A stretch of DNA of 64,000 bases from Fulvimonas sp. R45 (lineage in GTDB: Bacteria > Pseudomonadota > Gammaproteobacteria > Xanthomonadales > Rhodanobacteraceae): assembly GCF_030504985.1 (NCBI RefSeq), contig NZ_JASERU010000002.1, positions 248,001-312,000 of the forward strand, read 5' to 3'. Below are positions 1 to 7,971 of the stretch, piece by piece (position 1 is the stretch's first letter; each line of letters begins with the position of its first letter). Under the pieces are notes generated by a model that saw only the letters and a program-made list of their open reading frames with translations, was not told the origin of the DNA and made no database searches. Position numbers and translations under genes: made by a program.

Positions 1-2
1 TC

Positions 3-65
3 GCCGCGGTGCGCACGCTGGGGCAGTTCTGGGCGGTGCTCAACCAGTCGCCGGAAAGCGCTTGA
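3..65 (+). CDS. C-terminal end of a CheY-like response regulator (partial)
   Basis: The window opens inside a gene; only the last 20 codons are seen, ending at TGA 63-65. The peptide contains TLGQFWAVLNQSPE, the closing helix typical of small stand-alone receiver proteins of the Rcp1 type (these usually end in a W-x-x-x-N-x-x-P pattern). The following hybrid kinase begins about 20-40 bases later on the same strand, so the two are probably one operon: a single-domain receiver followed by a hybrid histidine kinase. The family assignment rests on this short tail only. Confidence 0.5.
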   Translation, partial: AAVRTLGQFWAVLNQSPESA

Positions 66-103
66 GACGGACCATCGGAGCGGACATGGAACGGCCAGGG
101 GGC

Positions 104-1673
104 ATGTCGGAAAAATCCAGCAACGGCACGCTGCCGCGCATCCGGGTGCTGCAGGTGGAGGACAGCCGGCCCGACGCCGAGCTGACGGTGTCCGAGCTGG
201 AGGCCGACGGCATCGAATGCGAGGCGCGCGTGGTCGACGACGAGGCGGGCTACCTCGCCGCGCTGCAGGAGTTCCGGCCGCACATCGTGCTGTCCGACCT
301 GAGCCTGCCCGGCTTCTCCGGCCAGCGCGCGCTGGCGCTGCTGCGCGCACGCGACGAGGACCTGCCCTTCATCTACGTCTCCGCCACGCTGGGCGAGGAG
401 GCGGCGATCGAGGCGCTGCGCAACGGCGCCACCGACTACATCCTCAAGCAGAATCCGGCGCGGCTGGCCAGCGCGGTGCGCCGCGCGCTGCGCGAGGCCG
501 ACGCCCAGCGCGCACGCCGGCGCGCCGAGGGCGAGCTGATCCGGGCGCAGCGCTTCGAGAGCCTGGCGATGCTCGCCGGCGGCCTCAGCCATGACCTGCG
601 CAACCTGCTGCAACCGTTGCTGCTGGCCGGCGACAGCCTGCAGGACTACCAGGACGACCCGCGCCTGGCGCGGCTCGGCGCGCTGGTGCGCGACTGCGGC
701 CGGCGCGGGCTGGAGATGGTGCAGTCCATGCTTTCGTTCACGCGCGGCGCGCGGCGCGCGGCGCGCCGAGCAGGTGCGCGTGGGCGACCTGCTCGACGCG
801 CTGGGCCTGCTGCTGCAGGGCAGCGTGCCGCGCACGGTGCGGCTGCGCGTCGATGCAGCCGATCCGGAGACCGCCTTCGAGGGCAACCACACCGAGCTGC
901 AGCAGTGCCTGCTGAACCTCTGCCTCAATGCGATCCAGGCCATGCCCGACGGCGGCGAGCTGCGCGTGGAGGCCGCGCGGGCCACGCCGCCGCCCGGCTT
1001 CTTCCTCGACGGCGAAGAGGCGCAGCAGGGGCCGTACCTGCGCCTCACCGTGGCCGACACCGGCATGGGCATGGACGAGGCGGTGCAGGCGCGGCTGTTC
1101 GAGCCCTTCTTCACCACCAAGGCGAACGGCACCGGGCTGGGCCTGGTCTCGTGCAAGCGCATCGTCGACAGCCACGGCGGCGTGATGCGGATGGACAGCG
1201 CGCCGGGCGAGGGCACCCGCTTCCACCTGTACCTGCCGCTCGACGTGCAGGCCGACGAGGCCGGCGCGGACGAGGTGCCCTGCCTGCAGGGCGAGGCCGA
1301 ACGGGTGCTGGCGGTGGCCGAGGAGGCCGCGCTGCTGTCGCTGCTCAGCGACACGCTCGACGCCTGGGGCTACCAGGTGCATGCCAGCCAGAGCGGCACC
1401 GCGGCGCTGCAGTGGATCGAGGCCGGCGGCCTGCCCGACCTGGTGGTGCTGGACGCCGACATGAGCCTGTTCACCGCCGAGCGCACCCTGGCGGCGCTGG
1501 CCGGTCGCGGCTACGCGGGCGCGGTGATCATGCTGGCCGGCGCGGACACCCCGCCGCCGCCCGCGACGGCGGTGCCTTCGCCGCGCGTGCACGTGCTGGA
1601 CAAGCCGTTCGGCACCGGCCGCCTGCTCCGCTGCGTGCGCCAGGCGCTGGGCCGCGGCGCCCCGCGGAAATAG
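104..1673 (+). pseudogene. Hybrid histidine kinase, frame broken at a 7-bp tandem repeat
   Basis: Two overlapping frames together encode one hybrid sensor kinase. The first frame (ATG 104, or ATG 86 with GGAG five bases upstream) gives an N-terminal receiver domain with acidic pocket E19-D20 and phospho-acceptor D65 (VLSDLSLPG). It is followed by a dimerisation/phospho-acceptor helix containing GGLSHDLRNLL. The second frame supplies the ATPase domain: N box NLCLNAIQAM, then DTGMGMD and GTGLGL. It ends with a degenerate receiver whose usual paired acids are replaced (AVAEEA) but which keeps D and the K of VLDKPF. The frames switch inside three copies of GCGCGGC at 742-762. Removing one copy restores one continuous protein of about 520 residues. 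No transmembrane segment is seen, so it is cytoplasmic. It is either phase-variable, a recent mutation, or an assembly error. Confidence 0.75.
742..766. repeat. Heptanucleotide tandem repeat (GCGCGGC)x3 at a frameshift
   Basis: Three perfect copies of GCGCGGC lie at 742-748, 749-755 and 756-762, followed by a partial copy GCGC. The unit is 7 bases, so each gain or loss shifts the reading frame by one. With two copies the kinase reads straight through as FTRGARRAEQVRVGDLL. With the three copies present here the upstream frame runs into unrelated arginine/alanine-rich sequence. Confidence 0.85.
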
Positions 1674-1688
1674 GCCGGCCGGGCCGGT

Positions 1689-3089
1689 TCAGTCGATGCC
1701 CAGCTTCTTCAGCTTGTAGCGCAGCGCGCGGAAGGTGATGCCGAGCTTCCGCGCGGCGGCGGTCTTGTTGTAGCGCGACTCCTCCAGCGCCTTGATGATG
1801 GCGGTGCGCTCGAGGTTGCTGATGTAGTCGTCCAGGCCGCCGTCGGCGGTGGGCGGGGGCGGCGCGGCGGCCGTGGCGAGTGCCGGCGCGCCCGCGGGCT
1901 CGCCGTGCGGGCGCGGCGCGCGCACCGGCAGCATCAGGTCGGCGGCAGTGATGCTGTCGCCGTCGCACATCGCCATCGCGCGTTCCAGGATGTTCTCCAG
2001 CTCGCGCACGTTGCCGGGAAAGTCGTAGGCCTCCAGCGCCTGCTTCGCGTCCGCCAGCAGGCGACCCTCGTCGCCGCCGTTCTTGGCGGCGAGCTGCTTC
2101 AGCACGAACGCGGCCAGCAGCGGCACGTCGCCGCGGCGCTCGCGCAGCGGCGGCACGCGCAGCTCGATCACGTTGATGCGGTAGAACAGGTCCTGGCGGA
2201 ACTGGCCCTGCTCGACCAGCGCGGCCAGGTTCTTGTGCGTGGCGGAGAGGATGCGCACGTCCACCGGCACTTCCTCGCGCGCGCCGATCGGGCGCACCGC
2301 CTTTTCCTGGATCGCGCGCAGCAGCTTCACCTGCATGTGCAGCGGCAGCTCGGCCACCTCGTCGAGGAACAGGGTGCCGCCGTTGGCGGCCTGGAACAGG
2401 CCTTCCTTGTCGGCGCCGGCGCCGGTGAAGCTGCCCTTGCGGTGGCCGAAGAACTCGCTTTCCATCAGCTCGGAGGGGATCGCGCCGCAGTTCACCGGCA
2501 CGAAGGGGCCGCCGGCGCGCGGACCCTGCTCGTGGATCAGCCGCGCCACCAGTTCCTTGCCCACGCCGGACTCGCCGGCGATGTACACCGGCGCCTGGTT
2601 GCGCGCCAGCTTGCCAATGGTGGCGCGCACCTGCTGCATCGCGGGCGAGTCGCCGATCAGCCGGCCGCCGGCGGCCGTGGCGGTGGCCGCGGTGGCCGCG
2701 CCGTCGCCGCCGCGCTTCTCCTCGCCCAGCTTCAGGGCAGTGCGCACCAGGCGGCGCAGCATCTGGATGTCCACCGGCTTGGAGACGAAGTCGAACGCGC
2801 CGGCCTTCAGCGCGTTCACCGCGGCGTCGACGTTGCCGTAGGCGGTGATCATCGCCACCGGGGTGTCGGGGTGCTCGCCGGCGATCAGCTCGATCACTTC
2901 CTGGCCGTTGCCGTCGGGCAGGCGCATGTCGGTGAAGCACAGGTCGTAGCTGCGTTCACCCAGCGCCTGGCGCGCCTCGGCCACGGTGCCTACCGCATCG
3001 ACCTTGAGGTCCATGCGGCCCAGGGTGATGGTGAGCAGTTCGCGGATGTCGCGCTCGTCATCGATGACCAGGACGGTCTGGTGGCTCAT
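1689..3089 (-). CDS. pilR: Type IV pilus sigma-54-dependent response regulator PilR
   Basis: NtrC-class activator of 466 residues. The N-terminal receiver carries the D10-D11 pair and phospho-acceptor D54 (CFTDMRLPDG). The central AAA+ domain has Walker A GESGVGKE, the sigma-54 contact loop in its GSFTGA form, and Walker B LFLDEV. The C-terminal Fis-type helix-turn-helix (NKTAAARKLGITFRALRYKL) is characteristic of PilR. With PilS it controls pilin transcription through RNA polymerase carrying sigma-54. Start ATG 3089 was chosen because the receiver begins immediately after it; GTG 3095 is also possible. Its partner pilS lies about 17 kb away at 20038-21669 on the same strand, with a carbohydrate island between. 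A weak sigma-70-like promoter lies just upstream, but no terminator separates it from the esterase gene. Confidence 0.9.
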   Translation of the reverse strand: MSHQTVLVIDDERDIRELLTITLGRMDLKVDAVGTVAEARQALGERSYDLCFTDMRLPDGNGQEVIELIAGEHPDTPVAMITAYGNVDAAVNALKAGAFDFVSKPVDIQMLRRLVRTALKLGEEKRGGDGAATAATATAAGGRLIGDSPAMQQVRATIGKLARNQAPVYIAGESGVGKELVARLIHEQGPRAGGPFVPVNCGAIPSELMESEFFGHRKGSFTGAGADKEGLFQAANGGTLFLDEVAELPLHMQVKLLRAIQEKAVRPIGAREEVPVDVRILSATHKNLAALVEQGQFRQDLFYRINVIELRVPPLRERRGDVPLLAAFVLKQLAAKNGGDEGRLLADAKQALEAYDFPGNVRELENILERAMAMCDGDSITAADLMLPVRAPRPHGEPAGAPALATAAAPPPPTADGGLDDYISNLERTAIIKALEESRYNKTAAARKLGITFRALRYKLKKLGID

Positions 3090-3119
3090 GGTCACTCATG
3101 CTTGCAGTACTTCCCCCCG

Positions 3120-3148
3120 AGGATACTCGCCGGGCGTACGGGGGGCAA
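3120..3148 (-). promoter_or_regulatory. Candidate sigma-70 promoter for pilR
   Basis: On the minus strand TTGCCC (3148-3143) and TATCCT (3125-3120) are separated by exactly 17 bases, each matching four of six consensus positions. A G/C-rich stem (CCCCCCG pairing with CGGGGGG) overlaps the spacer and has no T-run, so it is not a convincing terminator. If active, this would give the stranded pilR its own promoter. Confidence 0.35.
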
Positions 3149-3161
3149 AGCGTGCGCGACC

Positions 3162-4238
3162 TCACCGGGCCAGCCGGCGCCGGAAGAAATCCGCCATGGT
3201 GCGGTAGGCCCGCCGCGACTCGGGCAGCTCCGGGTCGGAGAAGAACGCGTGCCACATGCCCTCCCACACGTGCAGCTCGGTGGGCACGCCGGCCTCATCG
3301 AGCAGTTCGTTGCTGCGCACCACCGAGCTCATCGCCATGTCGCGCGTGCCGGTGATCAGCAGGGTGGGCGGGAACCTTGCCAGCAGCGCGGGCGACAGGC
3401 CGGGCTGCACCAGCGGATCGCGCGGGTCCGCGCCGCGGAAGTAGGGCAGCGCGGCCAGGCCGAGCGGATGGGCCGGCACGCCCTGGCCGTTGAGCAGCGG
3501 GGCGATCCACGACGAATCGCCGCCGAGGTCCAGCAGCGCGCCGCAGAACATGCCGACCGCGCCGGGCACCGGCAGCTTGTCGTGGATGAAGCGCGCCACC
3601 GCCTCGCCGGTGAGGACGCCGCCGGCCGAGCAGCCGTAGATGCCGATCTCGCCGGGCGCGTGGGTCTTCAGCAGTTCGCGGTAGACCTTCTCCACGTCGT
3701 CGCTGGCGGCCGGGAAGACGTGTTCCGGCCCCTGCCGGTAGTCCACGCCGATCACCTCGATGCGGCCCAGCGCGGCGACCGGGATGGACTCGACCAGGGC
3801 ACCGCTGCGGGCGCCCCACAGGAAGGCGCCGCCGTGCAGGTTCAGCAGCACGCGGCGGCGGTTTTCCGGCGCCACGCCCTGCGCGGGCCGCACCACGTCG
3901 GCGCCCACGCCGGCGATCGTCTCGCGGCGGATCGTCACCGGGTAGAGCTTCTCCATGCGCCGCGCGCGGTCGCTGTTCATGCGGTCGTAGAACGCGCGGC
4001 TCGCAGCGATCGGCGCGGTGATCGGCGGCGCCTGGGCGCCCTCGGCGAGCAGCTTCGGGAAGAACGCGCGCGCCTCGGGCGAGGCGAGCGTGGAGTAGGG
4101 CACGCTGGCGGCCGGCGCGGTGACGGTGCCGTCGGGGTTCACGCCGGCGGCGGTCTCCTGCGCGGCGGCGCCGGCGACGGACAGGACGGCGCCGCACAGC
4201 AGGGCGGCGATGGTGCGCGGAAGTCGGGGGCGGTTCAT
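3162..4238 (-). CDS. Exported alpha/beta-hydrolase-3 esterase (HSL-like)
   Basis: Predicted esterase of 358 residues with a cleavable signal peptide (hydrophobic 10-25, AAA-Q cleavage near 26), so it acts in the periplasm or outside. The oxyanion-hole motif HGGAF is at 135-139 and the nucleophile elbow GCSAG at 202-206 (Ser204). The acid is in GTRDMAM and the histidine in MWHAFF, the arrangement of hormone-sensitive-lipase type esterases. Start ATG 4238 has GAGGAA five bases upstream. It is the last gene of the leftward island before pilR. In this setting it could remove acyl or acetyl groups from the imported glycan, but the substrate is inferred from neighbours only. Confidence 0.8.
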   Translation of the reverse strand: MNRPRLPRTIAALLCGAVLSVAGAAAQETAAGVNPDGTVTAPAASVPYSTLASPEARAFFPKLLAEGAQAPPITAPIAASRAFYDRMNSDRARRMEKLYPVTIRRETIAGVGADVVRPAQGVAPENRRRVLLNLHGGAFLWGARSGALVESIPVAALGRIEVIGVDYRQGPEHVFPAASDDVEKVYRELLKTHAPGEIGIYGCSAGGVLTGEAVARFIHDKLPVPGAVGMFCGALLDLGGDSSWIAPLLNGQGVPAHPLGLAALPYFRGADPRDPLVQPGLSPALLARFPPTLLITGTRDMAMSSVVRSNELLDEAGVPTELHVWEGMWHAFFSDPELPESRRAYRTMADFFRRRLAR

Positions 4239-4294
4239 GGCGGTTCCTCGCAGGTCGCCCGGATGCGGAAGCGCGCCGGGCCGCGCGGGTGGAT

Positions 4295-5956
4295 TCAGTG
4301 CGCCGTGGCCGGCCGGCCGGCGGCCCTGGGCGCGGCGGCGCGGTCGAGCAGCTGGTGCAGCTTCAGGTACACGCCGTTGGTCCAGCCGAAGCCGACCACG
4401 TTCTGGGTGTAGCCGGCGGTGATCCTCACGTCGGCGTTGCCGAGCGCCACGTTGTATTTCTCGCGGATGGTGCCGTCGCCGGCGAAGCTGCGGTCCACGG
4501 TGCCGGTGAATTTACCGGCGAGGCGGCGCGCGTCGGCGTGGAAGCCGTAGGCATCCAGGCCGGCGATCGCCAGCCAGTTCGTCGGCGCCCAGCCGTAGGG
4601 CGCGTCCCACTGCGCGCCGGTGACATGCGTGCTCATGGCCAGGCCGCCGCGGCGCTCGAACAGTGGCAACCTGCCTTGCAACGCCCGCGCCTGCGCGGCG
4701 GACGCGGCGCCCGCCCACAACGGGTAGAACGTGGTGAGGTAGGGGTCGTCCGACGGCTTGCGCGCCACGAAGTCGTAGTCCATGTACAGGCCCTTCGCGG
4801 GCTGCCACAGGTAGCGGTCGATCGCCGCCTTGCGCGCGGCGGCCGCCTGCGCCCAGCGCGCGGCATCGTCGCGCTTGCCGAGGGCGGCAGCGAAGTCGTG
4901 CAGGTCGCGCTCGTAGCGGTAGAGCAGGCTGTTAAGGCCGACCGGCGCGTAGTGGTGGGTGGAGCCGGCGAACGGGCCGAAGTGGAAGTTCACGTCGAAG
5001 CCGGACTCGCGCATCGCGCGGTCGCCGAGGTAGTAGTCGGCGGCGAGCCGGTAGCCACCCAGCCAGGCGTCGGCGCAGACCTTCGAGGCCGCGACGTCGC
5101 AGCTCGTCGCCTTCAGCCGCGCGGCCTCGGTGGCGCCGGGATGCTGCGGGGCCCTGACCAGGTCGCCGGGATCCTCGTCGCGGTGCGCCAGTAGCCAGCG
5201 GATCACGCCCTGGTAGTAGCCCGCGTCGCGCATCTCCAGCACCGGGCCGTGGCCGTAGTCGAAGTAGCGCGCCAGGCCGGTGTCGCCGGCGCGGTGCTCG
5301 GGGCGTGTCCAGACGTCGTGGTTGCGCACGGCCAGCGGATAGGCCCGCGCCAGCCAGGCGTGCCTTGCGTCGTCGTTTCGGAAGCTGGCCGGGTCGTCCA
5401 GCAGCGCGGCGATCATCGCCGTGAGGAACGGCGGCTGCGAGCGGCTGAGGAAGTAGCTGCGGTTGGCGTTGAGCACGCCGCCGTAGTGCGCCACCTCGAA
5501 CAGCGCGTTGTCCACCATGTCGCGCGCCAGCGCCTCGCGGTGGTCGGCAAGCAGGCCCAGCTCGATGAAGTAGCTGTCCCAGCCGTACATCTCGTTGAAG
5601 AAGCCGCCCGGCACCACGTAGGGATGCGGCAGGTAGAGCAGGCCCTGCGCCGGCAGCTTCGTCGCGTCGACGTCGCCGATCTGCCGGATGGCGCGGGGCA
5701 GGCGGCGCACGTCGACGCCGCAGGCCTTTCCGGCGCGTTCGAGTTGCGCCGGCAGCGGCAGTTCGTGCGGCAGCCAGACCACCGGTCGCGTGGTGGCGCG
5801 ACCGTCGCGCAGCGCGCTGCAGTCGTCGATCGAGCGGGTGAGCGTGGGCCAGGCGCGGTGGATGTAGGCCAGCGTCTTCGCCGGGTCGGCGGCGCCCGTG
5901 GCGGCCATGGACGTGGCCGTGAACAGCAGCAGGACGAGGCACAGGCGGATTTTCAT
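4295..5956 (-). CDS. Exported GH37 (trehalase-family) glycosidase, divergent active site
   Basis: Protein of 553 residues with a signal peptide (MKIRLCLVLLLFTATSMA), therefore periplasmic or secreted. GH37 signatures are clear: GGFFNEMYGWDSYF near 117-130 and QWDAPYGWAPTNW. The likely catalytic acid is the Asp of ESGFD and the likely base the Glu of REKYN, by position relative to E. coli TreA (family knowledge). Several residues conserved in true trehalases differ. PGGRF is PGGFF, the RPRPES segment is GPVLEM, SGWDFSSRW is SGFDVNFHF, and the glycine-rich loop before GFGWTNG is missing. It may therefore prefer a disaccharide other than trehalose. Start ATG 5956 was chosen for the signal peptide. 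Confidence 0.8.
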   Translation of the reverse strand: MKIRLCLVLLLFTATSMAATGAADPAKTLAYIHRAWPTLTRSIDDCSALRDGRATTRPVVWLPHELPLPAQLERAGKACGVDVRRLPRAIRQIGDVDATKLPAQGLLYLPHPYVVPGGFFNEMYGWDSYFIELGLLADHREALARDMVDNALFEVAHYGGVLNANRSYFLSRSQPPFLTAMIAALLDDPASFRNDDARHAWLARAYPLAVRNHDVWTRPEHRAGDTGLARYFDYGHGPVLEMRDAGYYQGVIRWLLAHRDEDPGDLVRAPQHPGATEAARLKATSCDVAASKVCADAWLGGYRLAADYYLGDRAMRESGFDVNFHFGPFAGSTHHYAPVGLNSLLYRYERDLHDFAAALGKRDDAARWAQAAAARKAAIDRYLWQPAKGLYMDYDFVARKPSDDPYLTTFYPLWAGAASAAQARALQGRLPLFERRGGLAMSTHVTGAQWDAPYGWAPTNWLAIAGLDAYGFHADARRLAGKFTGTVDRSFAGDGTIREKYNVALGNADVRITAGYTQNVVGFGWTNGVYLKLHQLLDRAAAPRAAGRPATAH

Positions 5957-5993
5957 CGCGACGCTCCCGACGGGTGGGATGGAGGATGGCCGG

Positions 5994-7808
5994 TCATGCC
6001 CGCGGCACCAGGTCGAAGGCGACCGTGAGCCGTGCCCGGTCGCCGTGGAACGGTACGGTGCCGTGCCATGCGTAGGACGGGAACAGCGCCAGCAGGCCGG
6101 GCTCGGGGCGCACGCTGTGCTGCGCGGGCAGCGGCGGCGCGGTGGCGATGCCGGGTTCGCCGAAGACGAGGCCGCCGTCCGGCGTGGCGGCATCGGCCAT
6201 GCCCTCGGGCAGGTCCACGTAGAACGCCGAGGAGATCCAGCCGCGCGGGTGCACGTGGCTCGCATGGAAGCCCGCGTCGCGCAGCCGCACCGACCAGCTG
6301 CCGTTGAAGCGGTAGCCGCCGCGGTTGCGGCGGCGCAGGGGATCGTCGCCGTGGCCGATCTGCGCGAGGTAGTCGCGGATCGGCGCGTCGAAGGCCCGGA
6401 ACAGCGCCTGGATCACCGGGTCGGCGTGGCGCGCCAGGTCCCCGGTGGTCTCGGTGCCGCGGCGCAGCGACTGGAACAGCAGCGGGTGGTCGTGCGGGTC
6501 GTGCAGGCGTTCCAGGCTGCGCTTCAGGTCGGCGAGGAAACCGGGCAGGTCCGGCCAGCCCGGCGGCGTCGGCAGGCGATACGTCCGCACCAGGTGCGCG
6601 TAGTCGCAGTACACGTCGTGGCGGCTGTCGCCGAGCAGCCGCCAGGCGGTGGCCTGCAAGGCGATCAGGTACTGGTCGTCGGGGGCGCCGGCCAGCAGCG
6701 CTTCGCAATGCCGCAAGGCCTCGCGCGCGTCGCCGGTGCCGAGCAGGCTTGCGGCGAGCAGGTTGCGCGCGGCGATGGCGGAGGGCGACAGGCGCAGGGC
6801 GCGTTCGGCCAGCACGCGCGCGGCGGCGGGGTCGAATTCCAGCGCGGCGAGGCCCGCGCGTACCAGCAGGGTCGGCGCGGCCTGCGTGCGCGCGGCCGGC
6901 GCGGCGAGGCAGGCGTAGGCGCCGCGCGGGTCGCCCGCGCCCTGCAGGATCGCGGCCTTGGCCGCCAGCAGCGCCTCGTCGCCGGGGAACCTCCGCAGGG
7001 CTTCGTCGAGCGTGGCGGTGGCCTGCGCGCGGTCGCCGCTGCGCATCCACACCAGCCGCGCGAGGTGGTCGTGCGCTTCGACGTGGCGTGGTTCCAGCCG
7101 CAGGCCCTCGCGCAGCGCCGCCTCGGCGCGCGCGAACTCGCCCAGCGCGACCAGGCTGCGCGCGTGGGTGAAGTGGGCGGCGGCGCTGGGGCGGCCGTGC
7201 GCCAGCGCCCGGCCGGCGCTGCGTTCGGCCTCGGCGTGCTGACCGGCGGCGCCGAGGGCGATCGCCAGCGCGTGCGCGGCGGCCGGGTCGTCGGGCGCCG
7301 CCTCCGTCGCGCGGCGGTAGAACGCGACGGCCTCGTCCTGGCGCCCCAGCGCGGCCAGCGCCGCCACGTGCTGCGCGGCCAGTTCGGCGTGGGCCTGGCC
7401 GGCGGCGCACAGGGGCGCGAGCAGCGCCAGCGCCTCGGCCGGTCGTTGCCGGTCGTTGCAATGGCGCGCCAGCAACAACGCGGCGTGAGGGAGTTTCGTG
7501 GCCGCGCGGCGCAGCAGGGGCTCGGCTTCGTCGTGGCGGCCGGCGTTGAGCAGCAGTTCGCCCAGCGTGGCGAGGGTGGGCGCCCAGTGCGGGTCGAGCG
7601 CCAGCGCACGGCGCAGCAACGCTTCCGCGCCTTCGGCGTCGCCGAAGTGGTGGCGCAGTCCGCCGAGCAGGCGCAACGCTTCGGCATGGTCCGGGTGGTC
7701 CGCGATGATGGCTTGGAGCCGTTCGTGCGCGCCGCGCAGGTCGCCGGTTTGCAGCAGCGCGCCGACCTGGCGCATGGCTTCGGGCAGCGTGGGCGAAGAA
7801 GTGGGCAT
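5994..7808 (-). CDS. TPR protein with C-terminal 2-oxoglutarate/Fe(II) oxygenase domain
   Basis: About 604 residues. Residues 1-390 are a long array of tetratricopeptide-like helical repeats rich in alanine and leucine. The last 200 residues match the putative 2OG-Fe(II) oxygenase family often found beside TonB receptors. Metal ligands are likely the histidines in HVHPRGWISS and AWHGTVPF, and the distal Arg lies in RLTVAFD. No signal peptide, so cytoplasmic. The hydroxylation target is unknown; the TPR half probably binds a protein partner. Start is uncertain: ATG 7808, or tandem ATGs at 7832/7829. A 90-bp inverted repeat lies directly upstream. Genes of this architecture recur in TonB-linked sugar loci of Xanthomonads and Caulobacters (family knowledge). 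Confidence 0.75.
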   Translation of the reverse strand: MPTSSPTLPEAMRQVGALLQTGDLRGAHERLQAIIADHPDHAEALRLLGGLRHHFGDAEGAEALLRRALALDPHWAPTLATLGELLLNAGRHDEAEPLLRRAATKLPHAALLLARHCNDRQRPAEALALLAPLCAAGQAHAELAAQHVAALAALGRQDEAVAFYRRATEAAPDDPAAAHALAIALGAAGQHAEAERSAGRALAHGRPSAAAHFTHARSLVALGEFARAEAALREGLRLEPRHVEAHDHLARLVWMRSGDRAQATATLDEALRRFPGDEALLAAKAAILQGAGDPRGAYACLAAPAARTQAAPTLLVRAGLAALEFDPAAARVLAERALRLSPSAIAARNLLAASLLGTGDAREALRHCEALLAGAPDDQYLIALQATAWRLLGDSRHDVYCDYAHLVRTYRLPTPPGWPDLPGFLADLKRSLERLHDPHDHPLLFQSLRRGTETTGDLARHADPVIQALFRAFDAPIRDYLAQIGHGDDPLRRRNRGGYRFNGSWSVRLRDAGFHASHVHPRGWISSAFYVDLPEGMADAATPDGGLVFGEPGIATAPPLPAQHSVRPEPGLLALFPSYAWHGTVPFHGDRARLTVAFDLVPRA

Positions 7809-7850
7809 GGGAGGTTTTCCGGCCTCCATCATTCCGGTGGGCTTTTTTGC

Positions 7851-7940
7851 CCGTCATTCCGGCGCAGGCCGGAATCCAGTGACCGCGGGGCAGGAATGAG
7901 CCTTGTCGCTACTGGATTCCGGCCTGCGCCGGAATGACGG
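7851..7940. repeat. Perfect 30-bp inverted repeat with 30-nt loop (REP-like)
   Basis: The arm at 7851-7880 (CCGTCATTCCGGCGCAGGCC...) is the exact reverse complement of 7911-7940, with a 30-base loop. It sits in the gap between the secreted GH65 gene and the TPR/oxygenase gene, both leftward. Such GTCATTCCGG hairpins are dispersed in Xanthomonads; a single degenerate arm occurs again at 33298-33318. It could attenuate transcription between the two genes. Confidence 0.9.
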
Positions 7941-7971
7941 CGTTGAGGGTCGGCGCTCAGCGTGGGCGTCT

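Noticed and set aside
3121-3160. G/C-rich stem between the esterase and pilR as a terminator
   Set aside because: Seven-base stem with a 20-base loop and no T-run on the minus strand; not a convincing rho-independent terminator.
1905-4412. Long open frame on the plus strand across pilR and the esterase
   Set aside because: Antisense shadow: Arg/His/Gln/Val-rich with no domain signature. The minus-strand frames carry clear PilR and hydrolase motifs. High GC keeps antisense frames open.
7851-7940. Possible CRISPR repeat pair
   Set aside because: Only one pair in inverted orientation, no spaced direct repeats and no cas genes; it is a hairpin repeat.
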